DNA of 64,000 nucleotides from Mycolicibacterium hodleri (lineage in GTDB: Bacteria; Actinomycetota; Actinomycetes; Mycobacteriales; Mycobacteriaceae). The translations under genes were made by a program, and so were the position numbers. The DNA lies in contig NZ_JACKTL010000046.1 of assembly GCF_025822245.1 (NCBI RefSeq), positions 22,183 to 86,182 of the forward strand, given 5' to 3'. The notes under the pieces are model-generated. The model did no database searches. It saw nothing but the letters and a program-made list of their open reading frames with translations, and was not told the DNA's origin. Shown here one piece after another: positions 1-7,260 of this stretch. The first letter of the stretch is position 1; each line of letters starts with the position of its first letter.

Positions 1-166
1 GGAAGAGGTGCTTCCCCCACGCGTCGGCGGTGCGCAGCACCCGGCCGCTGACCGCCTCGGCGGCGTCGGCGAAGCGGCCCTGCGGGCTGGTCACGATGAC
101 CGGTGCCGCGCCAAACCGCTTCTGGTGCAGGCGCGCCAGGCGGTGGAGGGTGTGCCCCTCGGGCAC
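1..166 (-). CDS. Fpg/Nei-family DNA glycosylase, 5' part only
   Basis: Only the N-terminal 55 codons lie in the window; the gene continues past the left edge. The frame opens with GTG and reads (M)PEGHTLHRLARLHQK. The Pro-Glu directly after the start is the catalytic N-terminus of the Fpg/Nei base-excision repair family, where processed Pro is the Schiff-base nucleophile and Glu the acid. GKHLF at the cut edge is the conserved lysine loop. The start lies 3 bases after the rpiB stop, so the two are probably co-transcribed, as for rpiB and the Nei-like gene in M. tuberculosis (Rv2465c/Rv2464c, from memory). Zinc-finger and lesion-specificity regions are outside the window, so Fpg versus Nei cannot be decided. 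Confidence 0.85.
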   Translation of the reverse strand, partial: MPEGHTLHRLARLHQKRFGAAPVIVTSPQGRFADAAEAVSGRVLRTADAWGKHLF

Positions 167-169
167 GAG

Positions 170-643
170 CTAGGCGCCCGGGACCGGCGGTGCGACGTGC
201 GTCTGCTCGTACTCGGACATGATGTCGATGCGGCGCTGGTGGCGCGGCGCGTCCGACCACGCGGTGGTGAGGAAGGCGTCGACGAACGTCAGCGCGTCGG
301 CGACGGTGTGCATCCGGCCGCCGATGCTCATCACCTGGGCGTTGTTGTGCTGACGCGCCAACGACGCCGTCTCGACGCTCCACGCCAGGGCGCAACGGAT
401 GCCGGGCACCTTGTTCGCCGCCATCTGCTCACCGTTGCCGGAACCGCCGATGACGATGCCGAGGCTGTCGGGGTCGGCGAGGGTCTTCTCCGCCGCGGCG
501 ATGCAGAAGGCGGGGTAGTCGTCCTCGGCGTCGTAGGCGAAGGCACCGCAGTCGACGGGCTCGTGGCCACTGGACTCGAGGTGTTCGACGATGGCCTGCT
601 TGAGTTCGTATCCGGCGTGGTCAGAGCCGAGGTAGACGCGCAT
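170..643 (-). CDS. rpiB: Ribose-5-phosphate isomerase B
   Basis: Interconverts ribose 5-phosphate and ribulose 5-phosphate in the cytosolic pentose phosphate pathway. The 157-residue product starts MRVYLGSDHAGYELK, the RpiB phosphate/active-site N-terminus, and has the GGSGNGEQMAANKVPGIRCA segment followed by EHNN-like RQHNNAQ and GGRMH, all typical of the RpiB/LacAB family. Its C-terminus ends in the mycobacterial APPVPGA tail. An in-frame ATG at 655 would add MVFA; 643 is preferred because it matches the family start. It sits 42 bp after the TetR gene and 3 bp before the Fpg/Nei gene on the same strand. Confidence 0.95.
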   Translation of the reverse strand: MRVYLGSDHAGYELKQAIVEHLESSGHEPVDCGAFAYDAEDDYPAFCIAAAEKTLADPDSLGIVIGGSGNGEQMAANKVPGIRCALAWSVETASLARQHNNAQVMSIGGRMHTVADALTFVDAFLTTAWSDAPRHQRRIDIMSEYEQTHVAPPVPGA

Positions 644-685
644 GGCGAAAACCATAACTGGCCCGTCCACGCCTACGTTTCGCGC

Positions 686-1225
686 CTACCCCACTCTCAG
701 CCCGTCGAGCAGGACGCTGAGCAGCCGCGGGGTTCGGTCGTCCCACTCGTCGTGCTCGACGTGGGCGAGGAACCACGACAGCAGGATGACGTCCCGCGCG
801 TCGACGTCGGCGCGGAGCACGCCCCGTTCGCGGCCGGCGTCGAGCAGCGCAGTGAGAGCTTCGGCGAGCTTGCCCATGGTCTGGGCCGAGATGTCTTGCC
901 ACACCGAGGCTTCCACGGCGGCGATCACTCCCAGCTTGACCCGGGCGTAGGCCGCGAGTTGCTCGAACCAGCGCGCGAGCGCCACGTCGGGCGCGAACTG
1001 CTCGAGCAGCTCGTGCGCGAGCGCGACCAAGTCGTCGATCTCCTGGTCGTAGAGGGCGCGAATCAGCTCGTCGCGGGTGGCGAAGTGGCGGTAGAGCGTG
1101 CCCTGCCCCACTCCGGCTCGACGGGCGACCAGGCTGAGCTTGAGCTCCCCCGGCTCGGCGAGCAGTTCGCGCGCCGCCTCGACGATCATCGCGCGGTTGC
1201 GCGCCGCATCGCTACGTTCGGCCAT
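686..1225 (-). CDS. TetR-family transcriptional regulator (divergent to SDR)
   Basis: A 179-residue TetR/AcrR regulator. The N-terminal helix-turn-helix is clear: LSLVARRAGVGQGTLYRHF at about residues 32-50, followed by a variable ligand-binding domain (WFEQLAAYARVKLG, then the VLLSWFLAHVEHDEWDDR tail). The ATG at 1225 is preceded by a GGGGGG Shine-Dalgarno run 3 nt upstream. Longer frames through the promoter region are less credible. It is transcribed away from the SDR at 1302 with two operator-like palindromes between them, the usual arrangement for a repressor of itself and the neighbour. The ligand is unknown; the SDR substrate or product is the obvious guess. Confidence 0.9.
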   Translation of the reverse strand: MAERSDAARNRAMIVEAARELLAEPGELKLSLVARRAGVGQGTLYRHFATRDELIRALYDQEIDDLVALAHELLEQFAPDVALARWFEQLAAYARVKLGVIAAVEASVWQDISAQTMGKLAEALTALLDAGRERGVLRADVDARDVILLSWFLAHVEHDEWDDRTPRLLSVLLDGLRVG

Positions 1226-1240
1226 GACCCCCCTTGCAAA

Positions 1241-1281
1241 CGGACAAAGTGTCCGATTAACTGAAGTGGACAGTTCGTCCG
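1241..1281. promoter_or_regulatory. Two 15-bp TetR-type operator palindromes
   Basis: The 76-bp divergent gap holds two related palindromes. Site 1 is CGGACAAAGTGTCCG (1241-1255). Site 2 is TGGACAGTTCGTCCG (1267-1281), which on the other strand reads CGGACGAACTGTCCA and matches site 1 at 12 of 15 positions. Site 2 is part of a longer dyad with AAG/CTT flanks (1264-1284). Centres are 26 bp apart. Site 1 is 16 bp upstream of the TetR ATG and site 2 is 20 bp upstream of the SDR ATG, so one dimer pair could cover both promoters. That the adjacent TetR protein binds here is inference. Confidence 0.7.
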
Positions 1282-1301
1282 CTTCAATCAGGAGGTTAAC
1301 C

Positions 1302-2042
1302 ATGGACTCACTCGAGGACAAGGTGGTCGCCATCACCGGCGCGAGCAGCGGCATTGGCGCCGCGACCGCCCGACGGCTCGCCCGCGCGGGCGCCACGGTG
1401 GTGCTCGGCGCCCGTCGGGCCGACCGTCTCGACGCGCTGGCCTCGGAGATCTGCGCTGCCGGTGGCCGGGCCGTCGGGGTGGCCGTCGACGTGACCCGAG
1501 CCGAGGACCTGGACCTGCTCGTCGAGACCGCCGTCTCCACCTACGGCCGGCTCGACGTGCTGGTCGGCAGCGCCGGCATCGGGCCCATCTCACCGATGAC
1601 GGCTCGACGCCGGACGGACTGGGACGCGATGATCGACGTCAACCTGCGGGGCGTCCTGCACGGCGTCGATGCCGCCCTGCCCGTCTTCGAACGACAGGGC
1701 CGCGGCCACCTCGTCACGATCGTCTCCACCGCCGGGCTGAAGATCGTGCCGACGATGGCCGTGTACGCCGCCACGAAGAACGCCGTCCGCACCGTCTTGG
1801 AGGGGCTGCGTCAGGAATCCACCGACGGAACGCTGAAGACGACGGCCATCTCACCCGGCTACGTGCGGACCGAGTTCGGCGACAGCGTCACCGATCCCGT
1901 CATCCGCGCCGAGATCGGCCGCAACATGGCCGACTTCGCCCTCGACCCCGACGACGTGGCCAGGGCCGTGGAATTCGTCGTCGACCAACCCTGGGAGGTC
2001 GAGATCGGCGAACTGTCGATCCGGCCCACGAGGCAGGGGTAG
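1302..2042 (+). CDS. Short-chain dehydrogenase/reductase
   Basis: A 246-residue classical SDR. The Rossmann motif TGASSGIG is at about residues 12-19, and the catalytic Ser is in VSTAG (about 142) with Tyr155 and Lys159 in VYAATKNA. ISPGYVRTEF follows. The usual NNAG is GSAG here, a tolerated variant. ARR after the second strand suggests NADP(H). The ATG at 1302 is preceded by AGGAGG at 1290-1295. It closely matches the YdfG/serine-dehydrogenase-like group, but its substrate cannot be read. It is divergent from the TetR at 686-1225 and probably its target. The gene runs convergently into the oxygenase with no gap. Confidence 0.92.
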   Translation: MDSLEDKVVAITGASSGIGAATARRLARAGATVVLGARRADRLDALASEICAAGGRAVGVAVDVTRAEDLDLLVETAVSTYGRLDVLVGSAGIGPISPMTARRRTDWDAMIDVNLRGVLHGVDAALPVFERQGRGHLVTIVSTAGLKIVPTMAVYAATKNAVRTVLEGLRQESTDGTLKTTAISPGYVRTEFGDSVTDPVIRAEIGRNMADFALDPDDVARAVEFVVDQPWEVEIGELSIRPTRQG

Positions 2043-3002
2043 CTAGCCGACGGTGATGGCGTCGAGGCGCTCCTTGATGAAGTCCGACGACGTCACGGGT
2101 GCCAGCCCGTCGACTCGTCCGACCGGCGGCGCGAGCGGCGTGACGAGCGCGTCGTGGTTGGCCTCGTAGAAGTAGATGAGCGACACCAGGTCCTCCTCCG
2201 GCGCCTCGGGCTGCGGCGGCAGGACGCGGTGCCTGCCCGACGGCCAGCGCCGACCGCTCCAGTACTCCAGGAGGTCGCCGATGTTCACCGTCAGCGCGTC
2301 GGGGTCATAGGGTGCGTCCTCCCACCCGCCGACCTCCGAATACACCTGCAGCCCACCGGCTCCCGGCTCGCGATCCAGCACGGTGACCGTGCCGAAGTCG
2401 GTATGGGGACCGATGCGGAACTGGCCCGGTTCGGGCTCCCCCACGACGCTCACGGGCGGGTAGTGGTTGATGTTCATCGTCCAGGTGGGCCGATCCGACA
2501 TCGTCGCCCAGGGATTGGCGGGCAGTCCCAACGCGTGGGCGAACAGCGCCAGCAGATCGTCGGAGAGCCGACGCACCGCGTCGGTGTACTCCGTGACCAA
2601 CGCCTGCCAGCCGGGCGCCTCGCCCGGCCAGACGTTGGGCGCGAACCAGATTCGGTCGACGTCCGGATCGCCCGTCGCCGTCTCGGCGCCCAGGCTGAAG
2701 CTCTCCTTGAGATCCGGCGGCGTCTCGGTGCCCTCGGCGTAGCCGTTGGCCTCGGCCCCCGGTCCGATCCACCCGTGACCGCCCACCGGCACGCTGTAGC
2801 GCTGCTTGACCTCGAGGGGTTGGGCGAAGAAGTCGCGGCTGGCTGCGCGCACCGCGGCCGCCAGTCCCGGGTCGACGCCGTGCCCGGTGACCAGGATGAA
2901 GCCCGCCTGCTGCAAGCTCTCGTCGACCTCGGCCGCGACGGCGTCGGCAGCGGATCCGCCGGCACGCCAGCGCGAAATGTCAACTGTGGCAACAATACTC
3001 AC
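2043..3002 (-). CDS. 2OG-Fe(II)/isopenicillin-N-synthase-like oxygenase
   Basis: A 319-residue non-haem iron oxygenase. The N-terminal DIOX_N region (DESLQQAGFILVTGHGV, about residues 27-43) precedes the jelly-roll core. Iron ligands are visible as H200-x-D202 (GPHTDFG) and H258 (GRHRV). At the position of the family's RxS motif the protein reads LVS (272-274): Ser is kept, but the Arg that normally anchors the 2-oxoglutarate carboxylate is not seen. GTG at 3002 overlaps the cytosine deaminase stop by 4 bp (GTGA), so this is the last gene of a coupled permease-deaminase-oxygenase operon. A role in oxidising a pyrimidine or related base, by analogy with fungal thymine hydroxylase, is inference only. 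Confidence 0.85.
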   Translation of the reverse strand: MSIVATVDISRWRAGGSAADAVAAEVDESLQQAGFILVTGHGVDPGLAAAVRAASRDFFAQPLEVKQRYSVPVGGHGWIGPGAEANGYAEGTETPPDLKESFSLGAETATGDPDVDRIWFAPNVWPGEAPGWQALVTEYTDAVRRLSDDLLALFAHALGLPANPWATMSDRPTWTMNINHYPPVSVVGEPEPGQFRIGPHTDFGTVTVLDREPGAGGLQVYSEVGGWEDAPYDPDALTVNIGDLLEYWSGRRWPSGRHRVLPPQPEAPEEDLVSLIYFYEANHDALVTPLAPPVGRVDGLAPVTSSDFIKERLDAITVG

Positions 3003-3439
3003 TCGCCGATGTCCTCCAGCCATAGTTCCGGGCGCTCGGCGATGAAGTCCGTCATCATCTGGATGCACCGCTCGTCTTCGAGAACCGTAACCTCGACCCC
3101 GTTCTCGGCCAACCAGTCGTGGCCTCCGCTGAAGGTCTTGGCCTCGCCGACGACGACCGCGCCGATGTTGAATTGCCGCACCAGCCCGCTGCAGTACCAG
3201 CACGGCGAGAGCGTGGTGACCATGATCGTCGACCGGTAGTTTCGTTGGCGGCCGGCGGCGCGGAACGCGTCGGTCTCCCCGTGCACCGACGGGTCGTCGT
3301 CCTGCACCCGGCGGTTGTGGCCGCTGCCGAGCAGCACGCCGTCGCGGCTGAACAGGGCTGCCCCGATGGGAATGCCGCCCTCCGACAATCCCTTTCGAGC
3401 CTCGTCGACGGCGACGTCGAGCATGTCCTGCGGGGTCAC
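2999..3439 (-). CDS. Yeast-type (FCY1-like) cytosine deaminase
   Basis: A 146-residue zinc deaminase of the CDA fold, predicted to convert cytosine to uracil in the cytosol. Zinc site: H53 and E55 in SVHGETDAF, and C80 and C83 in TLSPCWYCSG. The Asn of GHNRR (N42) and the C-terminal ELWLEDIGE (W140, D143) match yeast Fcy1, where the equivalent Asn and Asp contact the cytosine ring and the protein also ends in W-x-EDIGE. This makes cytosine specificity more likely than guanine or tRNA-adenosine deamination. It is unrelated in fold to E. coli CodA. GTG at 3439 overlaps the permease stop (GTGA), and its own stop overlaps the oxygenase start. Confidence 0.85.
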   Translation of the reverse strand: MTPQDMLDVAVDEARKGLSEGGIPIGAALFSRDGVLLGSGHNRRVQDDDPSVHGETDAFRAAGRQRNYRSTIMVTTLSPCWYCSGLVRQFNIGAVVVGEAKTFSGGHDWLAENGVEVTVLEDERCIQMMTDFIAERPELWLEDIGE

Positions 3440-4836
3440 GGTGCTACGCGCTCGGCGGCGATCTTGGATCGGCAGGCCACCAGATATACGCCGCCGGCGA
3501 TCAGGAAGCCGACGAAGAACGTGATGTCGCCGAGCTGGGGCGCTCCCCGGGCGATGAACCCGACGAACTTCTCCTGGTTGGAGAAGAGCAGGACCGACAC
3601 CACGAGGCCGATCGCGAACGACGCGAGGCCGGGCCAGTTCGCGTAGGACCGGTCGTAGAGGAACCCGGCGACCGCCTGCCCCCGCCGCAGGTACTGGTCG
3701 GCGAACACCACCCCGAGCCACGGCCCAATCCAGTAGGCGATGATCAGCAGGAACGCCTCGTAGCTCGCGGCGGCGTCGGGCAGCGCCCACCAGGCCACCA
3801 GGAAACCTGCCACCCCGAAGAACACCGTCACCAGCGCGCGGGCGATGTGGGCAGGCAACTTGACGCCGATAGTCACGAATGCCATTGCGCCGGAATAGAT
3901 GTTGATCGAGTTGGCGGCGATCGCGCCGATTGCGATGGCCAGCAGCGTCGCCTTGGCGATCGGGGAGGCGAGTTCCCCCACGAACGCCTCGGTGGGATTC
4001 TCCGACAGCGCGGGCCCGATGGTCACCGACGCCGCACCGACGATCTCCAGCAGCACACAGGACAGGAAGAGGCCGGCGGAGGCGAAGAACCCGGTCCGCG
4101 CGGTCGACACGGTCGAGGGCAGGTAACGGGTGTAGTCCGCCGCATACGGCGTCCATCCCGCGGCGTATCCGAAGGCCGTGCCGACGGTCAGCAGGAACCC
4201 GCCCATCGAGCCGTCGCCGACGAAGGGTTCCAGGGCGGGGGCGCCGAAGTTCGACTTGGTGAGAATGGCAACCGAGGCGACCGCGAAGATCACGGCCAGC
4301 ACCGGGAACGACCACCGTTCGAACGCCTGCACCAGGTTGTGCCCGAAGAAGGCGAACGCGGTCTGGACGAGCACGATGACGATCAACCCGACCAGCGGTC
4401 CGATGCCGAACAGCGCGGCCAGGGCGTAGGCGCCGCTGACGCTGTTGGTCGCGAACCAGCCCACCCCGGCCGTCACCGACATCAGAACCGCCGGCACACC
4501 GTTGCCCTTGAAGCCGAAGGGCAGGCGGCCCAACACCATCTGCGGGACACCGTGCAGCGGGCCGCGCGCAGAGAGGAAGTAGTGCGCGAGGGCGCCGAGC
4601 CCCGTGCCGATGAGGATGCCGAGGACGGCCTGCCAGAAGCTCATGCCGTACACGGAGACGGCGAGCACGCCGACGAAGATCGTCGCGAATTCGAGGTTGG
4701 GCGAGGTCCACGTCCAGAAGAGCTGGCTCGGCTTGCCGTGGCGGTCGGCCTCGGCGATGAATTCGTTGCCGCCGGGCTCCACCGCAGCGATCTTGTTGCG
4801 GTAGGAGCCGTCGGTGGTGGGCTCGGCCGTGGTCAT
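3436..4836 (-). CDS. NCS1-family cytosine/purine permease
   Basis: A 466-residue inner-membrane nucleobase:cation symporter. About twelve hydrophobic segments are visible. NCS1 landmarks are the N-terminal SPNLEFATIFVGVLA, the GPLHGVPQMVLGR loop, AGWTPYAADYTRY in the middle, and NSINIYSG. The order permease then cytosine deaminase, with a 4-bp overlap, supports cytosine or a related base as substrate, parallel to codB-codA though the deaminase is a different fold. The ATG at 4836 is chosen for homology (MTTAEP...); longer frames would invade the divergent promoter. First gene of the three-gene minus-strand operon. Confidence 0.9.
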   Translation of the reverse strand: MTTAEPTTDGSYRNKIAAVEPGGNEFIAEADRHGKPSQLFWTWTSPNLEFATIFVGVLAVSVYGMSFWQAVLGILIGTGLGALAHYFLSARGPLHGVPQMVLGRLPFGFKGNGVPAVLMSVTAGVGWFATNSVSGAYALAALFGIGPLVGLIVIVLVQTAFAFFGHNLVQAFERWSFPVLAVIFAVASVAILTKSNFGAPALEPFVGDGSMGGFLLTVGTAFGYAAGWTPYAADYTRYLPSTVSTARTGFFASAGLFLSCVLLEIVGAASVTIGPALSENPTEAFVGELASPIAKATLLAIAIGAIAANSINIYSGAMAFVTIGVKLPAHIARALVTVFFGVAGFLVAWWALPDAAASYEAFLLIIAYWIGPWLGVVFADQYLRRGQAVAGFLYDRSYANWPGLASFAIGLVVSVLLFSNQEKFVGFIARGAPQLGDITFFVGFLIAGGVYLVACRSKIAAERVAP

Positions 4837-4930
4837 GAATGCACCGTCATGCGTACACCGTCGCCCGACGTGCGCGTCCCCGCAACTCGACCCGCGGCGT
4901 CCGGGCGCGCACCGGCAACGAATCACCACC

Positions 4931-6505
4931 ATGACTTCGCCGGCGACATCCCCGACACCCGTCTCCGCCGGACGCGCCGCGGCAACCGGGCTCGTCGCCG
5001 TCGCCGCCGCCCTCGGGGCGGGCCACCTCGTCGCGGGACTGCTGCTGAGGCCGGCGGCGTCACCCTTCTTCGCGGTGGGCAACGCCGCCATCGACCGGAC
5101 GCCCACGCCGGTCAAGAACTTCGCAGTCGAGAACTTCGGTACCAACGACAAGCCGGCACTGCTGATCGGCATGGCCGTCGTCTTGGCTCTGTTCGGGATG
5201 GTGGTGGGGCTGGCGTCACGCCGCAGCGCGATTCCCGGTCTCGTGGCCATCGTCGTCATCGGCGTCGTCGGGGCACTGGCGGTGCACGAACAGTCGACCG
5301 GCCCCCTCGGTCTGCTGGCGCCCGCCGCCGCACTGGCCGCCGGTGTCGGCGTGTTCTGGTGGCTGCACGGGCGAGCCCACCCGCGCGCCGCCGGCGTCGC
5401 GCCGCCGAACGCGTGGGGGCGACGACGCTTCCTGCTGAGCTCGGTCGCCGCGGCAGTGGGCGCCGTCGTCGCCGGCGCAGGTGGCTTCGCCCTGGCGCGT
5501 CGGGTCGACGTCGCCGCGTCACGACGGGCGGTCGGCGAGCTGGTGCCGACCACACCGGCGCCGCCGATCCCCCCTGGCGCCGCGTTTCCCGAGCTGGGTA
5601 CTCCGACGTTCCTCACCCCGGCGGCGGACTTCTACCGAATCGACGTCAACCTGGAGGTACCGCAACTACGTGCCGAGGACGCCACGCTGCGCATCACCGG
5701 CATGGTCGACGAGCCGCTGGAGTTCACCTTCGCCGAGATCCGCGCCATGCCGCTGGCGGAGCAGACGATCACGATGACGTGCGTGTCGAACGAGGTCGGC
5801 GGACCCTACGTCTCGACCGGCACCTTCATCGGGGTACCGCTGCTCGACCTGCTCGACCGAGCGGGGATTCAGAACGGCGCCCAGCAGGTGGTCGGGCATT
5901 CGGTCGACGGGTTCACCCTTGGCACGCCGCTGGATCTGCTGCGCGCCACCGGCAAGCAAGCGATGCTCGCGATCGGCATGAATCGCGAGGCGTTGCTGCC
6001 CGAGCACGGCTTCCCGATGCGGACCGTCGTGCCCGGGCTGTACGGATACGTGTCGGCGACGAAGTGGCTGACCGAACTGGAGCTGACCACCTATGACGTG
6101 AAGCCCTATTGGGTCGAGCGCGGGTGGGACGGTCAGCCGCCGGGGGTCGTGCCGATCAAGATCTCGTCGCGCATCGACGCACCGACGGCCTTCCAGCAGC
6201 TGTCCGGCCCCCAGGTCACCGTCGCGGGTACCGCGTGGGCGCAGGGCCGCGGCATCAGCCGGGTCGAGCTACGCGTCGACGGCGGCGAATGGCAGCAGGC
6301 CGAGCTGGGCGCCGAGGTCAACCGAAACACCTGGCGGATGTTCAAGCTGACCACGACGCTGTCACCGGGCCAGCACACCGTCACCTCACGCGCCTACGAC
6401 GGCGACGGCGTGATGCAGAGCGAGGAACGCCTGCGGTTGATCAACCCCGGCCCGGTGCCGGACGGCTCGACGGGCTGGCAGTCGATGATCTTCACCGTCG
6501 CCTGA
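4931..6505 (+). CDS. Membrane-anchored molybdopterin oxidoreductase (sulfite-oxidase family)
   Basis: A 524-residue protein in two halves. Residues about 15-150 contain four hydrophobic segments (the first is TGLVAVAAALGAGHLVAGLL). Then a GRRRFLLSSVAAAVG stretch at about 163-177 looks like a Tat-type signal or anchor. From about 215 onward is an oxidoreductase molybdopterin-binding domain: the Mo-ligand cysteine is C284 in TMTCVSNEVGG, followed by GVPL, GTPLDLL and GYVSATKW, and a C-terminal Mo-co dimerisation (Ig-like) domain from about residue 385. The catalytic part is probably on the outer face. It could oxidise or reduce sulfur, nitrogen or sulfoxide compounds. Shine-Dalgarno is poor, so the start is moderately certain. 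Confidence 0.88.
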   Translation: MTSPATSPTPVSAGRAAATGLVAVAAALGAGHLVAGLLLRPAASPFFAVGNAAIDRTPTPVKNFAVENFGTNDKPALLIGMAVVLALFGMVVGLASRRSAIPGLVAIVVIGVVGALAVHEQSTGPLGLLAPAAALAAGVGVFWWLHGRAHPRAAGVAPPNAWGRRRFLLSSVAAAVGAVVAGAGGFALARRVDVAASRRAVGELVPTTPAPPIPPGAAFPELGTPTFLTPAADFYRIDVNLEVPQLRAEDATLRITGMVDEPLEFTFAEIRAMPLAEQTITMTCVSNEVGGPYVSTGTFIGVPLLDLLDRAGIQNGAQQVVGHSVDGFTLGTPLDLLRATGKQAMLAIGMNREALLPEHGFPMRTVVPGLYGYVSATKWLTELELTTYDVKPYWVERGWDGQPPGVVPIKISSRIDAPTAFQQLSGPQVTVAGTAWAQGRGISRVELRVDGGEWQQAELGAEVNRNTWRMFKLTTTLSPGQHTVTSRAYDGDGVMQSEERLRLINPGPVPDGSTGWQSMIFTVA

Positions 6506-6519
6506 CGCGCCCGCCCGGA

Positions 6520-7152
6520 TCAGTCGAACTGGGGCGACTCGTTGCGGGTGCGCTTGAGCTCGTAGAAATGCGGATATCCGGCGAAGATCACCGACGCGTC
6601 CCACAGCTTGCCGGCCTCCTCGCCGCGCGGGATGCGGGAGAGCACCGGCCCGAAGAAGGCGACTCCGTTGACGTGGATGGTTGGCGTGCCGACGTCGTCG
6701 CCGACCGCGTCCATGCCCTCGTGGTGGCTCTTGCGGAGGGCGTCGTCGAACTTGTCGCTGGTGGCCGCCTCGGCCAGCTCGGCGGGCAGCCCGACTTCCT
6801 CGAGCGACTCGGCGATGACCCGCTCGAAGTCGGGGTCGGTCTCGCGGTAGCCCTGGTTGTGGATCTTGGTGCCCATCGCGGTGTACAGCGGGCCAAGGAT
6901 CTCGTTGCCCTTGGCCTGCTCGGCGGCGATCGCCACCCGCACGGGGCCCCAGGCCTTCTTCATCATCTCCTTGTACTCGTCGGGGAGGTCACGTCCCTCG
7001 TTGAGCACCGCAAGACTCATCACCTGGAACTTCACGTCGATGTCGCGCACCTTCTGGACCTCGAGGATCCAGCGTGAGGTGATCCAGCACCACGGGCACA
7101 GGGGGTCGAACCAAAAACCGGCTTCATCTCTCTGGGCGGACTTTTCGGCCAT
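6520..7152 (-). CDS. Mycothiol-linked DsbA-fold reductase (Rv2466c-like)
   Basis: A 210-residue thioredoxin/DsbA-fold protein with active site C19-P-W-C22 in FWFDPLCPWCW and a cis-Pro region at GTPTIHVNG. It is nearly collinear with M. tuberculosis Rv2466c, a mycothiol-dependent reductase reported to activate nitro prodrugs, and ends in the same ELKRTR...PQFD tail. It is expected to be cytosolic (no signal peptide) and to act in oxidative-stress defence. The ATG at 7152 has GAGAGGA 8 nt upstream. It is divergent from pepN with a 108-bp gap. Confidence 0.93.
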   Translation of the reverse strand: MAEKSAQRDEAGFWFDPLCPWCWITSRWILEVQKVRDIDVKFQVMSLAVLNEGRDLPDEYKEMMKKAWGPVRVAIAAEQAKGNEILGPLYTAMGTKIHNQGYRETDPDFERVIAESLEEVGLPAELAEAATSDKFDDALRKSHHEGMDAVGDDVGTPTIHVNGVAFFGPVLSRIPRGEEAGKLWDASVIFAGYPHFYELKRTRNESPQFD

Positions 7153-7260
7153 CGTCAAATCCTCTCGTGGGGCGTACGGGTCAGATGTGGGCACAACTCC
7201 GTTCAGCTCAACTATGCACGCCCCGCCCATGTTCCCGAAGTACGTCTAGGCTTGGCCGAC

